Under the pieces are notes generated by a model, which saw only the letters and a list, made by a program, of their open reading frames with translations, did no database searches and was not told where the DNA came from. Shown one piece after another: positions 24,429-32,545 of a DNA stretch of 42,463 nt. The DNA lies in the NCBI GenBank assembly GCA_910588285.1, contig CAJUQB010000042.1, positions 1 through 42,463 of the forward strand, in the 5' to 3' direction. The translations under genes were made by a program, and so were the position numbers. This DNA comes from an uncultured Lachnospiraceae bacterium (GTDB lineage: Bacteria > Bacillota > Clostridia > Lachnospirales > Lachnospiraceae). Every line of letters starts with the position of its first letter. Positions within the stretch are counted from its first letter, which is position 1.

Positions 24429-25811
24429 ATGTCCGTTTTTTATGCAAAAGGCGAAGGCAACGAAGGGTATATCAAGAACCTGGAGGTGCTTTCCTTCTGT
24501 GACTGGGATCAGAAGAGCGGAGCCTTCCAGATGCAGCTCTATAAGACGGCAGAGGGGAAGTACTATATGTATGGCTCTGCCTTCGGCGGCATCAAGGGAG
24601 CCAGCGTAGTGATCGCAGAGGTGACTGACCCCGAGAAGCCCAGGTTTGTGAAGCGTATGTTTGCTCTGGATGTGGAGGAGTATCCCATTACCACGATTCC
24701 CAAGATCCAGGTGGCAGATGATCTTCTCGTCTGTGCACTGTCCTCCGGCAGCGGTCCGGATGCGCTGGTGGGCCAGGGGGATGAGGCAGAGATCAAGTGC
24801 AAGTCCGGCATTATGATTTTCTCCCTGAAGGAGGATCCGGAGAATCCAAAATATCTGGGCTGGTGGGATTGCGGCGTACCCCATTCCATTGGGGTACACC
24901 GCTTTATGTACAATGGAGGCCCTTACTGCTATCTCTCCTGTGAGGCAGAGCGCTTTGAGGGTATGATCATGAGGATTGTGGATATTTCCGATCCGGCCAA
25001 TCCCGTAGAGGTGGGGAACTGGTGGTCGCCGGAGCAGTTTGTGGACGGTATGCCGGGAGGGACCGTAGATCATACGGCGCCCCATGTACCTGCGTTTATG
25101 GACAAGGGCTGGATGCATGGGCCGCCCTTCCGCCGGGATGACGGCATCATGATGTGCGGCTATGGCGGAGACGGTCTCTACGTGCTGGATACCACGGATG
25201 TGACCAGGCCCAAATGCATTGGGAACCTGCGGTTTATGCCTGCCTTCTGCAGCCATCTGGCCGGGGCCAGGACCCATACGGCGCTGCCCCTGCCGGGCCG
25301 GGAGCTGGTGGTTGTCACCAATGAGGGAGAGCGGTTTCAGTTCTTCCCGCCAGGCTCCATCACAGAGGCTCAGGCCCTGAATAACCTTCACATGGTAGAT
25401 GTGCGGGATCCCTCTAAGCCCACCCTGGTGGCGGAATTCCCCTATCCGGAAGTTCCGAAGGATTTCCCGTACCCCAACTTCAATGTGATGAATCTGGGCT
25501 GCCAGGGACCCTTCGGGCCCCACAACCTTCATGAGCCCATGAGCGGCAAGCCATGGCTGGAGCAGAGAGGCGACCGGGTTTACTGCTGTTATTTTGCAGC
25601 AGGCCTTAGGGTTTACGACGTATCCGATCAGTACTATATCAAGGAGATCGCATACTTTATTCCGCCGAACCCCATCAAGACCAAGGATGAGTCCTTCTTC
25701 CCCTTCCCGGGACCACGAAATGCGGTAACAGAGGATTGCGTGGTGGATGAGCGGGGATATATCTACGTGACCTGTCTGGATGATGGATTCTATATTTTGA
25801 AAATGAAATGA
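24429..25811 (+). CDS. LVIVD-repeat beta-propeller protein
   Basis: A 460-residue protein without signal peptide or membrane segments. It has several blades of the LVIVD type: VVIAEVTDPEKPRFV, MIMRIVDISDPANPVEVG, LYVLDTTDVTRPKCIG, LHMVDVRDPSKPTLVAEF, LRVYDVSDQYYIKEIAYF and YIYVTCLDDGFYIL. The repeats predict a cytoplasmic seven-bladed propeller. Loops carry clustered histidines (PHSIGVHR 151-158, DHTAPHVP 214-221, RTHTALPLPG 281-290, GPHNLHEP 363-370), suggesting a metal site, as in selenium-binding/methanethiol-oxidase-type propellers; that link is inference. The ATG at 24429 has AAAGGAG at 9-10 nt. It is monocistronic between its own promoter and a strong terminator. Enzymatic role unknown. 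Confidence 0.75.
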   Translation: MSVFYAKGEGNEGYIKNLEVLSFCDWDQKSGAFQMQLYKTAEGKYYMYGSAFGGIKGASVVIAEVTDPEKPRFVKRMFALDVEEYPITTIPKIQVADDLLVCALSSGSGPDALVGQGDEAEIKCKSGIMIFSLKEDPENPKYLGWWDCGVPHSIGVHRFMYNGGPYCYLSCEAERFEGMIMRIVDISDPANPVEVGNWWSPEQFVDGMPGGTVDHTAPHVPAFMDKGWMHGPPFRRDDGIMMCGYGGDGLYVLDTTDVTRPKCIGNLRFMPAFCSHLAGARTHTALPLPGRELVVVTNEGERFQFFPPGSITEAQALNNLHMVDVRDPSKPTLVAEFPYPEVPKDFPYPNFNVMNLGCQGPFGPHNLHEPMSGKPWLEQRGDRVYCCYFAAGLRVYDVSDQYYIKEIAYFIPPNPIKTKDESFFPFPGPRNAVTEDCVVDERGYIYVTCLDDGFYILKMK

Positions 25812-25820
25812 TATGCATCG

Positions 25821-25850
25821 AAGGTCCCCGGAAGCTTTTCCGGGGACCTT
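25821..25850. terminator. bidirectional terminator
   Basis: AAGGTCCCCGGAA (25821-25833) pairs perfectly with TTCCGGGGACCTT (25838-25850) around a 4-nt loop, between the convergent LVIVD and flavin reductase genes. Confidence 0.88.
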
Positions 25851-25871
25851 CTGTTATATATATATGGCCGT

Positions 25872-26378
25872 CTAACGGGCCAGAACGTCGATAACCTCTG
25901 CCACATACATGGTGTGCATGTCGCCGTCGCCGTACCATTTGTCCGCGATCATGGGGGAGAGGAAGGAATCCTCTGTGATCCGGGTGGCTGACAGCTTTTC
26001 GCACAGCAGAATCAGGTTGCCTTCATCAATGAAGGGAATGCTGTGCTTATAGTTAAAGGTCAGGCCTGCAGACTCCATCTTGTCTTCATAGCGTCCGGAA
26101 TGGGAGCCGCAGTAGCTGAGGGCTTCCCGGAATGTCTCATCCAGAAAGGATAGGGAGAAGAAATCGCCTTCGTCTATCAGCTCCTTGGTGAAACGGGAAT
26201 CGCGGATAAATACAAAGACTACATTTTTCCCCCACAGCACGCCCATGCCGCCCCAGCTGATGGTCATGGCGTTGGCTGTTTTTTTGGAGCCGGAGGAGAC
26301 CAGGGCCCATTCTTTTCCGATTTTGGTAAATGGGTTAAAATCCAGTAGGTCAATAGCTAACGGTTGAAATGTGTGCAT
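25872..26378 (-). CDS. flavin reductase-like protein (FMN-binding split barrel)
   Basis: A 168-residue protein starting MHTFQPLAIDLLDFNPFTKIGKEWALVSSG. The FMN-binding pattern NAMTISWGGMGVLWGKNVVFVFIRDSRFT is typical of the flavin reductase (FlaRed/HpaC-like) family; the C-terminal AEVIDVLA strand closes the barrel. The frame is open upstream to 26684, but AAAGGAG lies directly before the ATG at 26378 and a consensus promoter lies upstream. It probably reduces FMN or handles a flavin-dependent reduction; the partner is unknown. Convergent with the LVIVD gene, divergent from glgA. Confidence 0.88.
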   Translation of the reverse strand: MHTFQPLAIDLLDFNPFTKIGKEWALVSSGSKKTANAMTISWGGMGVLWGKNVVFVFIRDSRFTKELIDEGDFFSLSFLDETFREALSYCGSHSGRYEDKMESAGLTFNYKHSIPFIDEGNLILLCEKLSATRITEDSFLSPMIADKWYGDGDMHTMYVAEVIDVLAR

Positions 26379-26445
26379 ACGAAAAACTCCTTTACTACTT
26401 GATGAAAATACTTCGAGGCCCCCATTGGTAAATGGTGACAAATAA

Positions 26446-26474
26446 AGTATATAAATAATTTGAACGTGTGTCAA
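26446..26474 (-). promoter_or_regulatory. consensus promoter of the flavin reductase gene
   Basis: On the minus strand TTGACA (26474-26469), 17 nt, TATACT (26451-26446); about 68 bp upstream of the ATG. Confidence 0.75.
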
Positions 26475-26504
26475 TGTTGTTAATGCAGATTGAGAAAGTA
26501 ATTC

Positions 26505-26533
26505 TTGAGATATGGGGGGAAAAGGAGTATGAT
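26505..26533 (+). promoter_or_regulatory. probable promoter of the glgA operon
   Basis: TTGAGA (26505-26510), 17 nt, TATGAT (26528-26533), 33 bp before the glgA ATG; AGGGGGA serves as ribosome binding site. It is back to back with the flavin reductase promoter (31 bp apart). Confidence 0.6.
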
Positions 26534-26565
26534 AGAAGGTAATAGAACAGATAGGGGGAATTGAG

Positions 26566-28377
26566 ATGAAAATTCTATTTGTTACCAGTGAATGTGCGCC
26601 CTTCAGCAAGTCGGGAGGCCTGGCAGATGTGGCAGCGTCCCTTCCGCCTGCATTGAAAAAAGCAGGAAATGAGGTTGCCATCATTACGCCGCTGTATCAA
26701 TGTGCCCGGGAACGATATGGGGACAGGATGGCTCTGGTAAAGGAATGCGGCGTGCGCATGGGCGGGAGCGTGCAGCACTGCGGCCTGTACCGCGGCACGC
26801 ATCAGGGCGTCACCACATGGTTTATTGAGAATGACGGCCTGTTTGGACGGCCGAAGCTCTACGGCTATGACGATGACGCTTACCGTTTTGCCTATTTCAG
26901 CAGGGCGGTGATTGAGCTTTTGGGAGATCTTGATTTTATGCCGGAGATTCTCCACTGCAACGACTGGGAGACGGCCCTAACGATCATCTACCTGAAGAAT
27001 GACCAGGAGTGGAGATCGGATCTGCAGGGAATCCGGACTGTTTACACCATCCATAATATTGCATATCAGGGCCAGTTCGGAGAGATTGAGCTGGGGAGAA
27101 CCTTCGACCTGCCAGGGGGCTGGTTCGAGGGAGGCCTGGGATACATATATGAGGGCCGCCGCGACGTGAACCTGATGAAGGGGGCCATGCTGATGGCAGA
27201 TGCGGTGTCTACGGTGTCGCCCACCTACGCCAGGGAGCTTCACTCGGCCAGGTATGCACACGGCCTGGAGGGCGTGGCTGATATGGTGGAGAATAAGTTT
27301 TTCGGTATTCTCAATGGCATTGACGTGAAGCATTTTGACCCGGCTAAGGATCCGGTGATTCCCTATCATTTTACGGTAAAGAATATGAGTGGCAAGGCCA
27401 AATGCAAGGCCAGCATCCAGGAGAAGTTCGGCCTTGCCAGGGAGAGCCGCTGGCCCCTGTTGGCATCGGTGGCACGTCTGGTGGAGCAGAAGGGCATTGA
27501 GCTGATCAAGGAGATTCTGCCCTCTCTGATGCAGATGGGAGTCCAGCTGATTGTATTTGGCCAGGGAGAGCAGCACTATATTGATTATTTTAACTGGGCC
27601 AAATCCCAGTGGCCGGACCAGCTTGGATTTTCCTGTGATTATACCGAGGAGATGGCCAGCGAGATATTTGCCGGTGCGGATATGTACCTGATGCCCTCCC
27701 GGTTTGAGCCCTGCGGCCTGTCCCAGATGATGGCGATGCGCTATGGAACGGTTCCCATTGTCCATGAGACAGGCGGGCTGAAGGATTCTGTGCGGGCATA
27801 CAGTGATTTTGACGGCGTGGGAGACGGCTTCTCCTTTATGGATTATACAGGCAAAGCCCTGTATCTGGCAATTCTGCAGGCAGTGAAGGTATACTTTGGC
27901 GGGGAGGGCACCTTTGAGGAGCTTCGGCGGCGCTGTATGCGCAAGGACTTCTCCTGGGACAAGAGTGCCCAGCTGTATAACCGGATGTACGGCGAGATCT
28001 GTGACGGAGGCTCCGGAGATCCCCTGTCCTTTGAGGAGGCCTTTGCCCAGCTGAAGAAGGCCTACCGCAGGATTGACAACAAGCACCGTCAGCAGGGCGG
28101 GGAGGAGCTGTTCAACGAGGGATACCGCCGCGTGATCCAGATCCAGATTACCGGACGGGGGGCCGGCGTGTTCTATGTGGAATTTACCAAGGACCAATTT
28201 GTGATGGAGCCTTACAGCTATGAGGGGGCGGACGCCTATGTGGCTACCAGCTTTGACAATCTGGTGGCGCTGTCCAAGGGCAAGGCATCTCCGGATAAGC
28301 TGTTGATGAGCGGCCAGCTGAAGCTGACGGGGAATTTGTCCAAGGGCGCTGAGATCAAGGCTCTGCTGGGGGTATAA
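26566..28377 (+). CDS. glgA: glycogen synthase with C-terminal SCP2-like domain
   Basis: A 603-residue ADP-glucose-type glycogen/starch synthase (GT5). Residues 1-~482 carry the catalytic double Rossmann fold: the ADP-glucose loop KSGGLADV (Lys15), HCNDWETALTIIYLK, TIHNIAYQG, NGIDVKHFDP, SVARLVEQKGIELI, and the acceptor-loop motif SRFEPCGLSQMMAMRYGTVPIV with HETGGLKDSV. About 120 extra residues follow; normal GlgA is about 480. They include RRVIQIQITGRGAGVFYVEF, DNLVALSKGKASPDKLLMSG and QLKLTGNLSKGAEIKALL, the layout of an SCP2 sterol/lipid-binding domain. A lipid- or membrane-linked regulatory role is possible but inferred. First gene of a four-gene operon. Confidence 0.92.
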   Translation: MKILFVTSECAPFSKSGGLADVAASLPPALKKAGNEVAIITPLYQCARERYGDRMALVKECGVRMGGSVQHCGLYRGTHQGVTTWFIENDGLFGRPKLYGYDDDAYRFAYFSRAVIELLGDLDFMPEILHCNDWETALTIIYLKNDQEWRSDLQGIRTVYTIHNIAYQGQFGEIELGRTFDLPGGWFEGGLGYIYEGRRDVNLMKGAMLMADAVSTVSPTYARELHSARYAHGLEGVADMVENKFFGILNGIDVKHFDPAKDPVIPYHFTVKNMSGKAKCKASIQEKFGLARESRWPLLASVARLVEQKGIELIKEILPSLMQMGVQLIVFGQGEQHYIDYFNWAKSQWPDQLGFSCDYTEEMASEIFAGADMYLMPSRFEPCGLSQMMAMRYGTVPIVHETGGLKDSVRAYSDFDGVGDGFSFMDYTGKALYLAILQAVKVYFGGEGTFEELRRRCMRKDFSWDKSAQLYNRMYGEICDGGSGDPLSFEEAFAQLKKAYRRIDNKHRQQGGEELFNEGYRRVIQIQITGRGAGVFYVEFTKDQFVMEPYSYEGADAYVATSFDNLVALSKGKASPDKLLMSGQLKLTGNLSKGAEIKALLGV

Positions 28378-28434
28378 CAGGGGCGCTGCGACAGACATTG
28401 CCTCAGCGTACAACAGTAAGGAGGAGATGATACG

Positions 28435-29079
28435 ATGAGAGTCAGAGCGATTATGCTTCCGTTTGCAAAGCTGAACTGCATCAGCATAGACAATACGGTG
28501 GAGGAAGCCATCGCCATCATTGAAGAGCACGGGCTGCTGTCTCTGCCTGTGGTGGACGGGACAGAATTTATCGGGGTACTGTCCAAGCAGGTTGTGTTTG
28601 AAGAGTTTTTCCGCAGCGGGAATTGCAGCCGGGAAGAGTTCCTGCAGAAAAAGGTGCGGGAATTTATGATGGATAAGGTGGACACGGTGCAGAAGGATAT
28701 GCGGATCGAGGAGGCTGCGGTTCGTTTTATCAAGTCTAAGGTCCGCTTCATTCCTGTGACCAACGAGTACAACCAGCTGCTGGGGATTGTGACCCAGCAG
28801 GCCGTATTTAAGCAGTACCAGAAGCTGTTTGGAGAAGCCCATAATTCCCTGGCGATATTCAATTATGATATCAAGGGGACATTGGCGAAGCTTACGGATA
28901 CCATTGCCAAGGCCGGAGGGAATATCTGCAACCTTCTGGTGATACCTACAGATGTGATGGATCTGGTAGAGATTTTTCTGCGGATTGACGCAGAGGATTT
29001 TGATAAGGTGGTAAAGGCATTGAAAAAGCAGGGCTTTGATTTGCGGAATATTGAATATGCACAGGAGCGGCAGGAATGA
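28435..29079 (+). CDS. CBS-CBS-ACT domain protein
   Basis: A 214-residue cytosolic protein. Two CBS motifs span about residues 1-128 (IMLPFAKLNCISIDNTVEEAIAIIEEHG, then VREFMMDKVDTVQKDMRIEEAAVRFIKSKVRFIPV). An ACT domain follows (about 138-205: LAIFNYDIKGTLAKLTDTIAKAGGNICNLLV). CBS pairs bind adenine nucleotides and ACT domains bind amino acids or other small ligands, so this looks like a small-molecule sensor. AAGGAGGAG precedes the ATG. It overlaps the TPR gene by ATGA and lies 57 bp after glgA, so it may report energy state to the same operon's functions; that is inference. Confidence 0.85.
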   Translation: MRVRAIMLPFAKLNCISIDNTVEEAIAIIEEHGLLSLPVVDGTEFIGVLSKQVVFEEFFRSGNCSREEFLQKKVREFMMDKVDTVQKDMRIEEAAVRFIKSKVRFIPVTNEYNQLLGIVTQQAVFKQYQKLFGEAHNSLAIFNYDIKGTLAKLTDTIAKAGGNICNLLVIPTDVMDLVEIFLRIDAEDFDKVVKALKKQGFDLRNIEYAQERQE

Positions 29080-29861
29080 CACAGACAGAATGCAGAAGCT
29101 GCGTCAGGGAGCCGTCGGCTACCATATCGGTGGCCCGGTTCCTTGACCGGCTGGATCGATGCTTTGCCCGCAATGACCTCGCGGAGGCAGCCTCCTGCAT
29201 CAGCTACTGGGAGCAGGAGGCCAGAAGCCTTGGAGATCTTAAGGGGCTTCTGACGGTAATCAATGAACAGCTGGGCTTTTACCGGCGCACCGGGGACCGG
29301 AAGGCAGGGCTTCAGGCTGTCCGTAAGGCAGTGGAGCTGGTAGGGCAGCTGGGCATGGGAGATACGATTTCAGGCGCCACCATTCTGGTGAATGCCGCCA
29401 CAACACAAAAGGCCTTTGGGGAGGCCCGGGAGGGGCTTCCTCTCTATGAACAGGCGGAGGGAATTTATCTGGCCCACCAGATGGAGTGGTCCTATGAGTA
29501 TGCGGCAATGCTCAATAACCAGGCAGCAGCCCTCTGTGACCTGGAGCGGTATGATGAGGGGGAGACGTGCTATCGAAAGGCCATCCGGATCCTTCAGCGG
29601 GAGGGGGCTCATGACGGGGAGATTGCAGTTTCCCTGGTGAATCTGGCCCATCTGACCTTTGACCGGGATCATACCTCCTATGAGCAGGTGGAGCCTCTAT
29701 TGGATGAGGCCTGGGAGTATATCAATTCCAAACGGCAGCCTCATGACGGGAATTATGCGTTTATTCTTTCCAAGTGCGCGCCGTCCTTCGAATATTTTGG
29801 CAGGAGGATGGAAGCGGCTGCCCTGCGGGAGGTGGCGGAGGAGATCTATGACGGGAATTGA
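29076..29861 (+). CDS. tetratricopeptide-repeat protein
   Basis: A 261-residue, mostly helical protein. Repeats of TPR type are visible from about residue 25: ARNDLAEAASCISYWEQEARSLGDLKG, RRTGDRKAGLQAVRKAVELVGQLG, KAFGEAREGLPLYEQAEGIY, MLNNQAAALCDLERYDEGETCYRKAIRIL and ANLAHLTF-like helices. There is no signal peptide and no enzyme motif. It starts in the ATGA overlap with the CBS-ACT gene and overlaps the DUF4037 gene by 14 bp, so the three are translationally linked. Probably a scaffold or partner of the DUF4037 protein. Confidence 0.8.
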   Translation: MTQTECRSCVREPSATISVARFLDRLDRCFARNDLAEAASCISYWEQEARSLGDLKGLLTVINEQLGFYRRTGDRKAGLQAVRKAVELVGQLGMGDTISGATILVNAATTQKAFGEAREGLPLYEQAEGIYLAHQMEWSYEYAAMLNNQAAALCDLERYDEGETCYRKAIRILQREGAHDGEIAVSLVNLAHLTFDRDHTSYEQVEPLLDEAWEYINSKRQPHDGNYAFILSKCAPSFEYFGRRMEAAALREVAEEIYDGN

Positions 29862-30771
29862 GCTGGCCAGGGCGTATTATGAAGAGTTTGGCAGGGCCAT
29901 GCTGGAGAAGGAATTCGGCCGGTATACAGACCGGATTGCAGCAGGCCTTGTGGGCCATGGCTCCGAATGCTTTGGATATGACGATGCAGTTTCCAGGGAC
30001 CATGATTATGAGCCGGGATTCTGCCTGTGGCTGACAGAGGAGGATGAGCGGGAATTTGGGTTCCGTCTGTTCCGGGCATACAGTAAGCTGCCAAGGGAAT
30101 ATCATGGCGTGAAAAACCAAAACCGCAGCGTATTGGGCTCCCAGTTTAAGGGCGTTCACACCATTGGGGAGTTTTACACCTTTTACACAGGCTGCGAGGG
30201 GGCGCCAAGGACCATGGAGCAGTGGCTCTCCATTCCGGAGTTCTATCTGGCAGAGGCCACCAACGGGGAGGTGTTTGATGACCCGCTGGGGCATTTTACC
30301 AGGATCCGGCAGGAGATCCTTACCGGCCGCCCCAGGGATGTGCGGCTGAAAAAGCTGGCCTCCAGCCTGTTCTATATGGCTCAGGCCGGCCAGTATAATT
30401 ACAGCCGATGCATGGCTCATGGAGAGCGGGGAGCAGCAGCCCTGGCGTTATCGGAGTTCGTAAAAAATGCCGCTTCGGCGGTTTTTTTGCTCAATGATGT
30501 ATATGAGCCTTATTACAAATGGGTTTTTCGGGCCATGAAGGAGCTGCCCGTTCTTGGGGATTGTGCCCTGCAGCTGGAAGAGCTGCTCTCGGCTTCCTGT
30601 GATGCGGAAAAAAATAAAGCAATCATTGAAGCGCTCTGCAGCAGGCTGATCCAGGTACTGGTGGAGCAGGGGCTGGCAGAACCGGCGGGGGATTATCTTG
30701 AGCCCTACGCTTATGGGGTGAATGATCGGATTGGGGACGGGATATTGCGGAATCAGCCGGTAATGCTATAA
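29848..30771 (+). CDS. DUF4037 protein, nucleotidyltransferase-like
   Basis: A 307-residue protein matching DUF4037. The N-terminal part has GLVGHGSECFGYDDAVSRDHDYEPGFCLWL, the GSE...DxxSxDHD pattern of a nucleotidyltransferase (pol-beta-like) fold, and the next segment reads EYHGVKNQNRSVLGSQFKGVHTIGEFY. The C-terminal half is helical (HEPN-like in appearance), with VFLLNDVYEPYYKWVFRAM. The start at 29848 was chosen because GGAGGAGATCT precedes MTGIELARAYYEEFG; upstream codons lie inside the TPR gene. Its substrate is unknown. Last gene of the glgA operon. Confidence 0.8.
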   Translation: MTGIELARAYYEEFGRAMLEKEFGRYTDRIAAGLVGHGSECFGYDDAVSRDHDYEPGFCLWLTEEDEREFGFRLFRAYSKLPREYHGVKNQNRSVLGSQFKGVHTIGEFYTFYTGCEGAPRTMEQWLSIPEFYLAEATNGEVFDDPLGHFTRIRQEILTGRPRDVRLKKLASSLFYMAQAGQYNYSRCMAHGERGAAALALSEFVKNAASAVFLLNDVYEPYYKWVFRAMKELPVLGDCALQLEELLSASCDAEKNKAIIEALCSRLIQVLVEQGLAEPAGDYLEPYAYGVNDRIGDGILRNQPVML

Positions 30772-30793
30772 AACATTACCGGCTGATATTTCA

Positions 30794-30925
30794 TGATATA
30801 GGAAATTCCTTCGGATATCCTATATCACAAAAAGCCCTCCGGGCAGGATGCGCACCTCGCGGAGGTGAAATTAGCCGTGAACGGCACCGCTCGGGCGCGA
30901 AGAATGCGCAGAGCGCATTCTTTTT
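30794..30925 (+). terminator. operon-end hairpins, terminator at 30902-30925
   Basis: GAATGCGC (30902-30909), AGA, GCGCATTC (30913-30920) and TTTTT form a clean intrinsic terminator after the DUF4037 gene. An earlier 10-bp stem (TGATATAGGA 30794-30803 with TCCTATATCA 30818-30827) lies nearer the stop. The stretch between, with GGCAGGATGCGCACCTCGCG, resembles part of the repeat at 34280-34452. Confidence 0.75.
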
Positions 30926-30955
30926 AATTGGCTTCTGATGATGGTATCGCCAGGA

Positions 30956-32365
30956 TTATTCCTTCCCGTTCCAGCAGTAGGTGCACAGCTTACAGGGATC
31001 AATGCCCACAGCGTCCAGCATATCGTCCAGCCGATTGAAGCGGAGGGAGGTGAAGTGCAGCTCCCGGCAGATCTCATCTACCATTTTCTCGTATTTTTCG
31101 GAGTCAGGATCCGCGTATTCCTGCAGAATCTCATCCGTGACATTGCCGTGCTCCAGACGCTGGATGACCCGCCTTGTGATCAGATCCATCTCTGAGGACG
31201 ACCGGGAGAAATTCAGGTACTTGCAGCCATACAGAAGCGGCGGGCAGGCAGGGCGGATATGGACCTCCCTGGCGCCGCTCTGGTACAGAAATTCCGTGGT
31301 CTCCCGCATCTGCGTCCCCCGGACAATAGAATCGTCGATGAGGAGCAGGCGCTTGTCCTTGATCAGGTCGTCCACAGCCAGAAGCTTCATCTTGGCAATG
31401 AGGTTGCGCTGGGCCTGGAGGGTGGGCATGAAGGAGCGGGGCCAGGTGGGGGTGTACTTGATAAAGGGCCGGGAGAAGGGAATGCCGGAAACATTGGAAT
31501 ATCCCACGGCATGGGCAATTCCGGAATCCGGAACCCCGGCTACGGTATCCGGCTTCACATGGTCCCTGGCAGCCATCCGTGCACCGCATTCATAGCGCAT
31601 TTTCTCCACACTCAGGCCCTCATAGGAACTGGAGGGATACCCGTAATAAACCCACAGGAAGGTACAGATCTTCATGTCGCTGCCGGGCTTCACCAGAGTG
31701 ACGCAGTTGGTGGGGGTCATGATGACCACCTCCCCGGGACCAAGCTCCTTGTGGTCCTTGTATCCAAGGTTCTTGTAGGAAAAATTCTCAAAAGCAGCGC
31801 AGAAGGCATCCTCCTTCCGGCCAATGGCCACAGGGGTCCGTCCCATCCGGTCCCTGGCCGCATAGATCCCATGCTCATTCATCAGTAAGAGGGAGAGGGA
31901 GCCGTCCACGCATTCCTGGGCATACCGGATGCCCTCAATCAGGTTGTCCTTCTGGTTAATCAGGGCAGCCACCAGCTCCGTGGCATTGATCTCACCGCTG
32001 CTCATCACCATAAAATGGGAACAGCCATTGTCTAAGACCATCTTGGTCAGCTCCCTGGTATTGTTGATCTTACTGACCGTAGTCAGGGCAAAGGAGCCAT
32101 GGTGGGAATGTACCAGAAGAGGCTGGGGCTCGTAGTCGGAGATGCATCCAATGCCCAAGTACCCCCGCATGCTCTGAACATCCTTGTCAAATTTAGTCCG
32201 GAAGGGAGCATTTTCAATGTTATGGATCGCCCGGTCAAAGCCCTTGTCCTTGTCATATACCAGCATGCCGCCACGCCGTGTGCCCAGATGGGAATGGTAA
32301 TCCACCCCGAAAAACAGATCAAATACGCAGTCTTCCTTTGCTGCGACACCAAAAAATCCGCCCAT
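30956..32365 (-). CDS. PurF-like protein lacking the N-terminal catalytic cysteine
   Basis: A 469-residue relative of glutamine PRPP amidotransferase (first step of purine synthesis). The C-terminal phosphoribosyltransferase domain is complete, with the PRPP loop RLLLIDDSIVRGTQ, and Cys residues (PACPPLLYGCKYL; CKLCTYCWNG) are placed where some PurF proteins hold a Fe-S cluster. The N-terminal Ntn-glutaminase domain is present (GVDYHSHLGTRRGGMLVYD, VHSHHGSFALTTV). But the protein starts MGGFFGVAAK where PurF has Cys-Gly: the nucleophile Cys is Gly2. Start chosen at 32365 because CAGGAGGATAAC precedes it; upstream codons add 13 residues without Cys. It may use free ammonia, have another partner, or be a regulatory paralogue. 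No pur genes are adjacent. Confidence 0.85.
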   Translation of the reverse strand: MGGFFGVAAKEDCVFDLFFGVDYHSHLGTRRGGMLVYDKDKGFDRAIHNIENAPFRTKFDKDVQSMRGYLGIGCISDYEPQPLLVHSHHGSFALTTVSKINNTRELTKMVLDNGCSHFMVMSSGEINATELVAALINQKDNLIEGIRYAQECVDGSLSLLLMNEHGIYAARDRMGRTPVAIGRKEDAFCAAFENFSYKNLGYKDHKELGPGEVVIMTPTNCVTLVKPGSDMKICTFLWVYYGYPSSSYEGLSVEKMRYECGARMAARDHVKPDTVAGVPDSGIAHAVGYSNVSGIPFSRPFIKYTPTWPRSFMPTLQAQRNLIAKMKLLAVDDLIKDKRLLLIDDSIVRGTQMRETTEFLYQSGAREVHIRPACPPLLYGCKYLNFSRSSSEMDLITRRVIQRLEHGNVTDEILQEYADPDSEKYEKMVDEICRELHFTSLRFNRLDDMLDAVGIDPCKLCTYCWNGKE

Positions 32366-32388
32366 GTTATCCTCCTGTCGCTTGTTTT

Positions 32389-32418
32389 CCACAGCGGTCC
32401 GCAATGGACCCGTTGTGG
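32389..32418 (-). promoter_or_regulatory. leader hairpin of the PurF-like gene
   Basis: CCACAGCGGTCC (32389-32400) and GGACCCGTTGTGG (32406-32418) form an imperfect stem just upstream of the ribosome binding site on the minus-strand transcript. It could modulate translation; no known riboswitch pattern was recognised. Confidence 0.35.
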
Positions 32419-32486
32419 AGGCTTGTGTTGAAATTCAGGTGCAATGGATGTCAGGAAAAGAAAGCTATTTCTGGCATCTAAGATTT

Positions 32487-32515
32487 ATTTTAGCACAGGA
32501 AGGGATTCGATTCAA
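32487..32515 (-). promoter_or_regulatory. probable promoter of the PurF-like gene
   Basis: On the minus strand TTGAAT (32515-32510), 17 nt, TAAAAT (32492-32487). Confidence 0.6.
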
Positions 32516-32545
32516 GAAGCAACTTTTGTTTTAAGCTCCCATGGG

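Noticed and set aside
26977..29082. A 701-codon open frame on the minus strand opposite glgA and the CBS-ACT gene.
   Set aside because: It is antisense to two well-supported genes, has no recognisable domain, and long antisense frames are common in GC-rich coding DNA.
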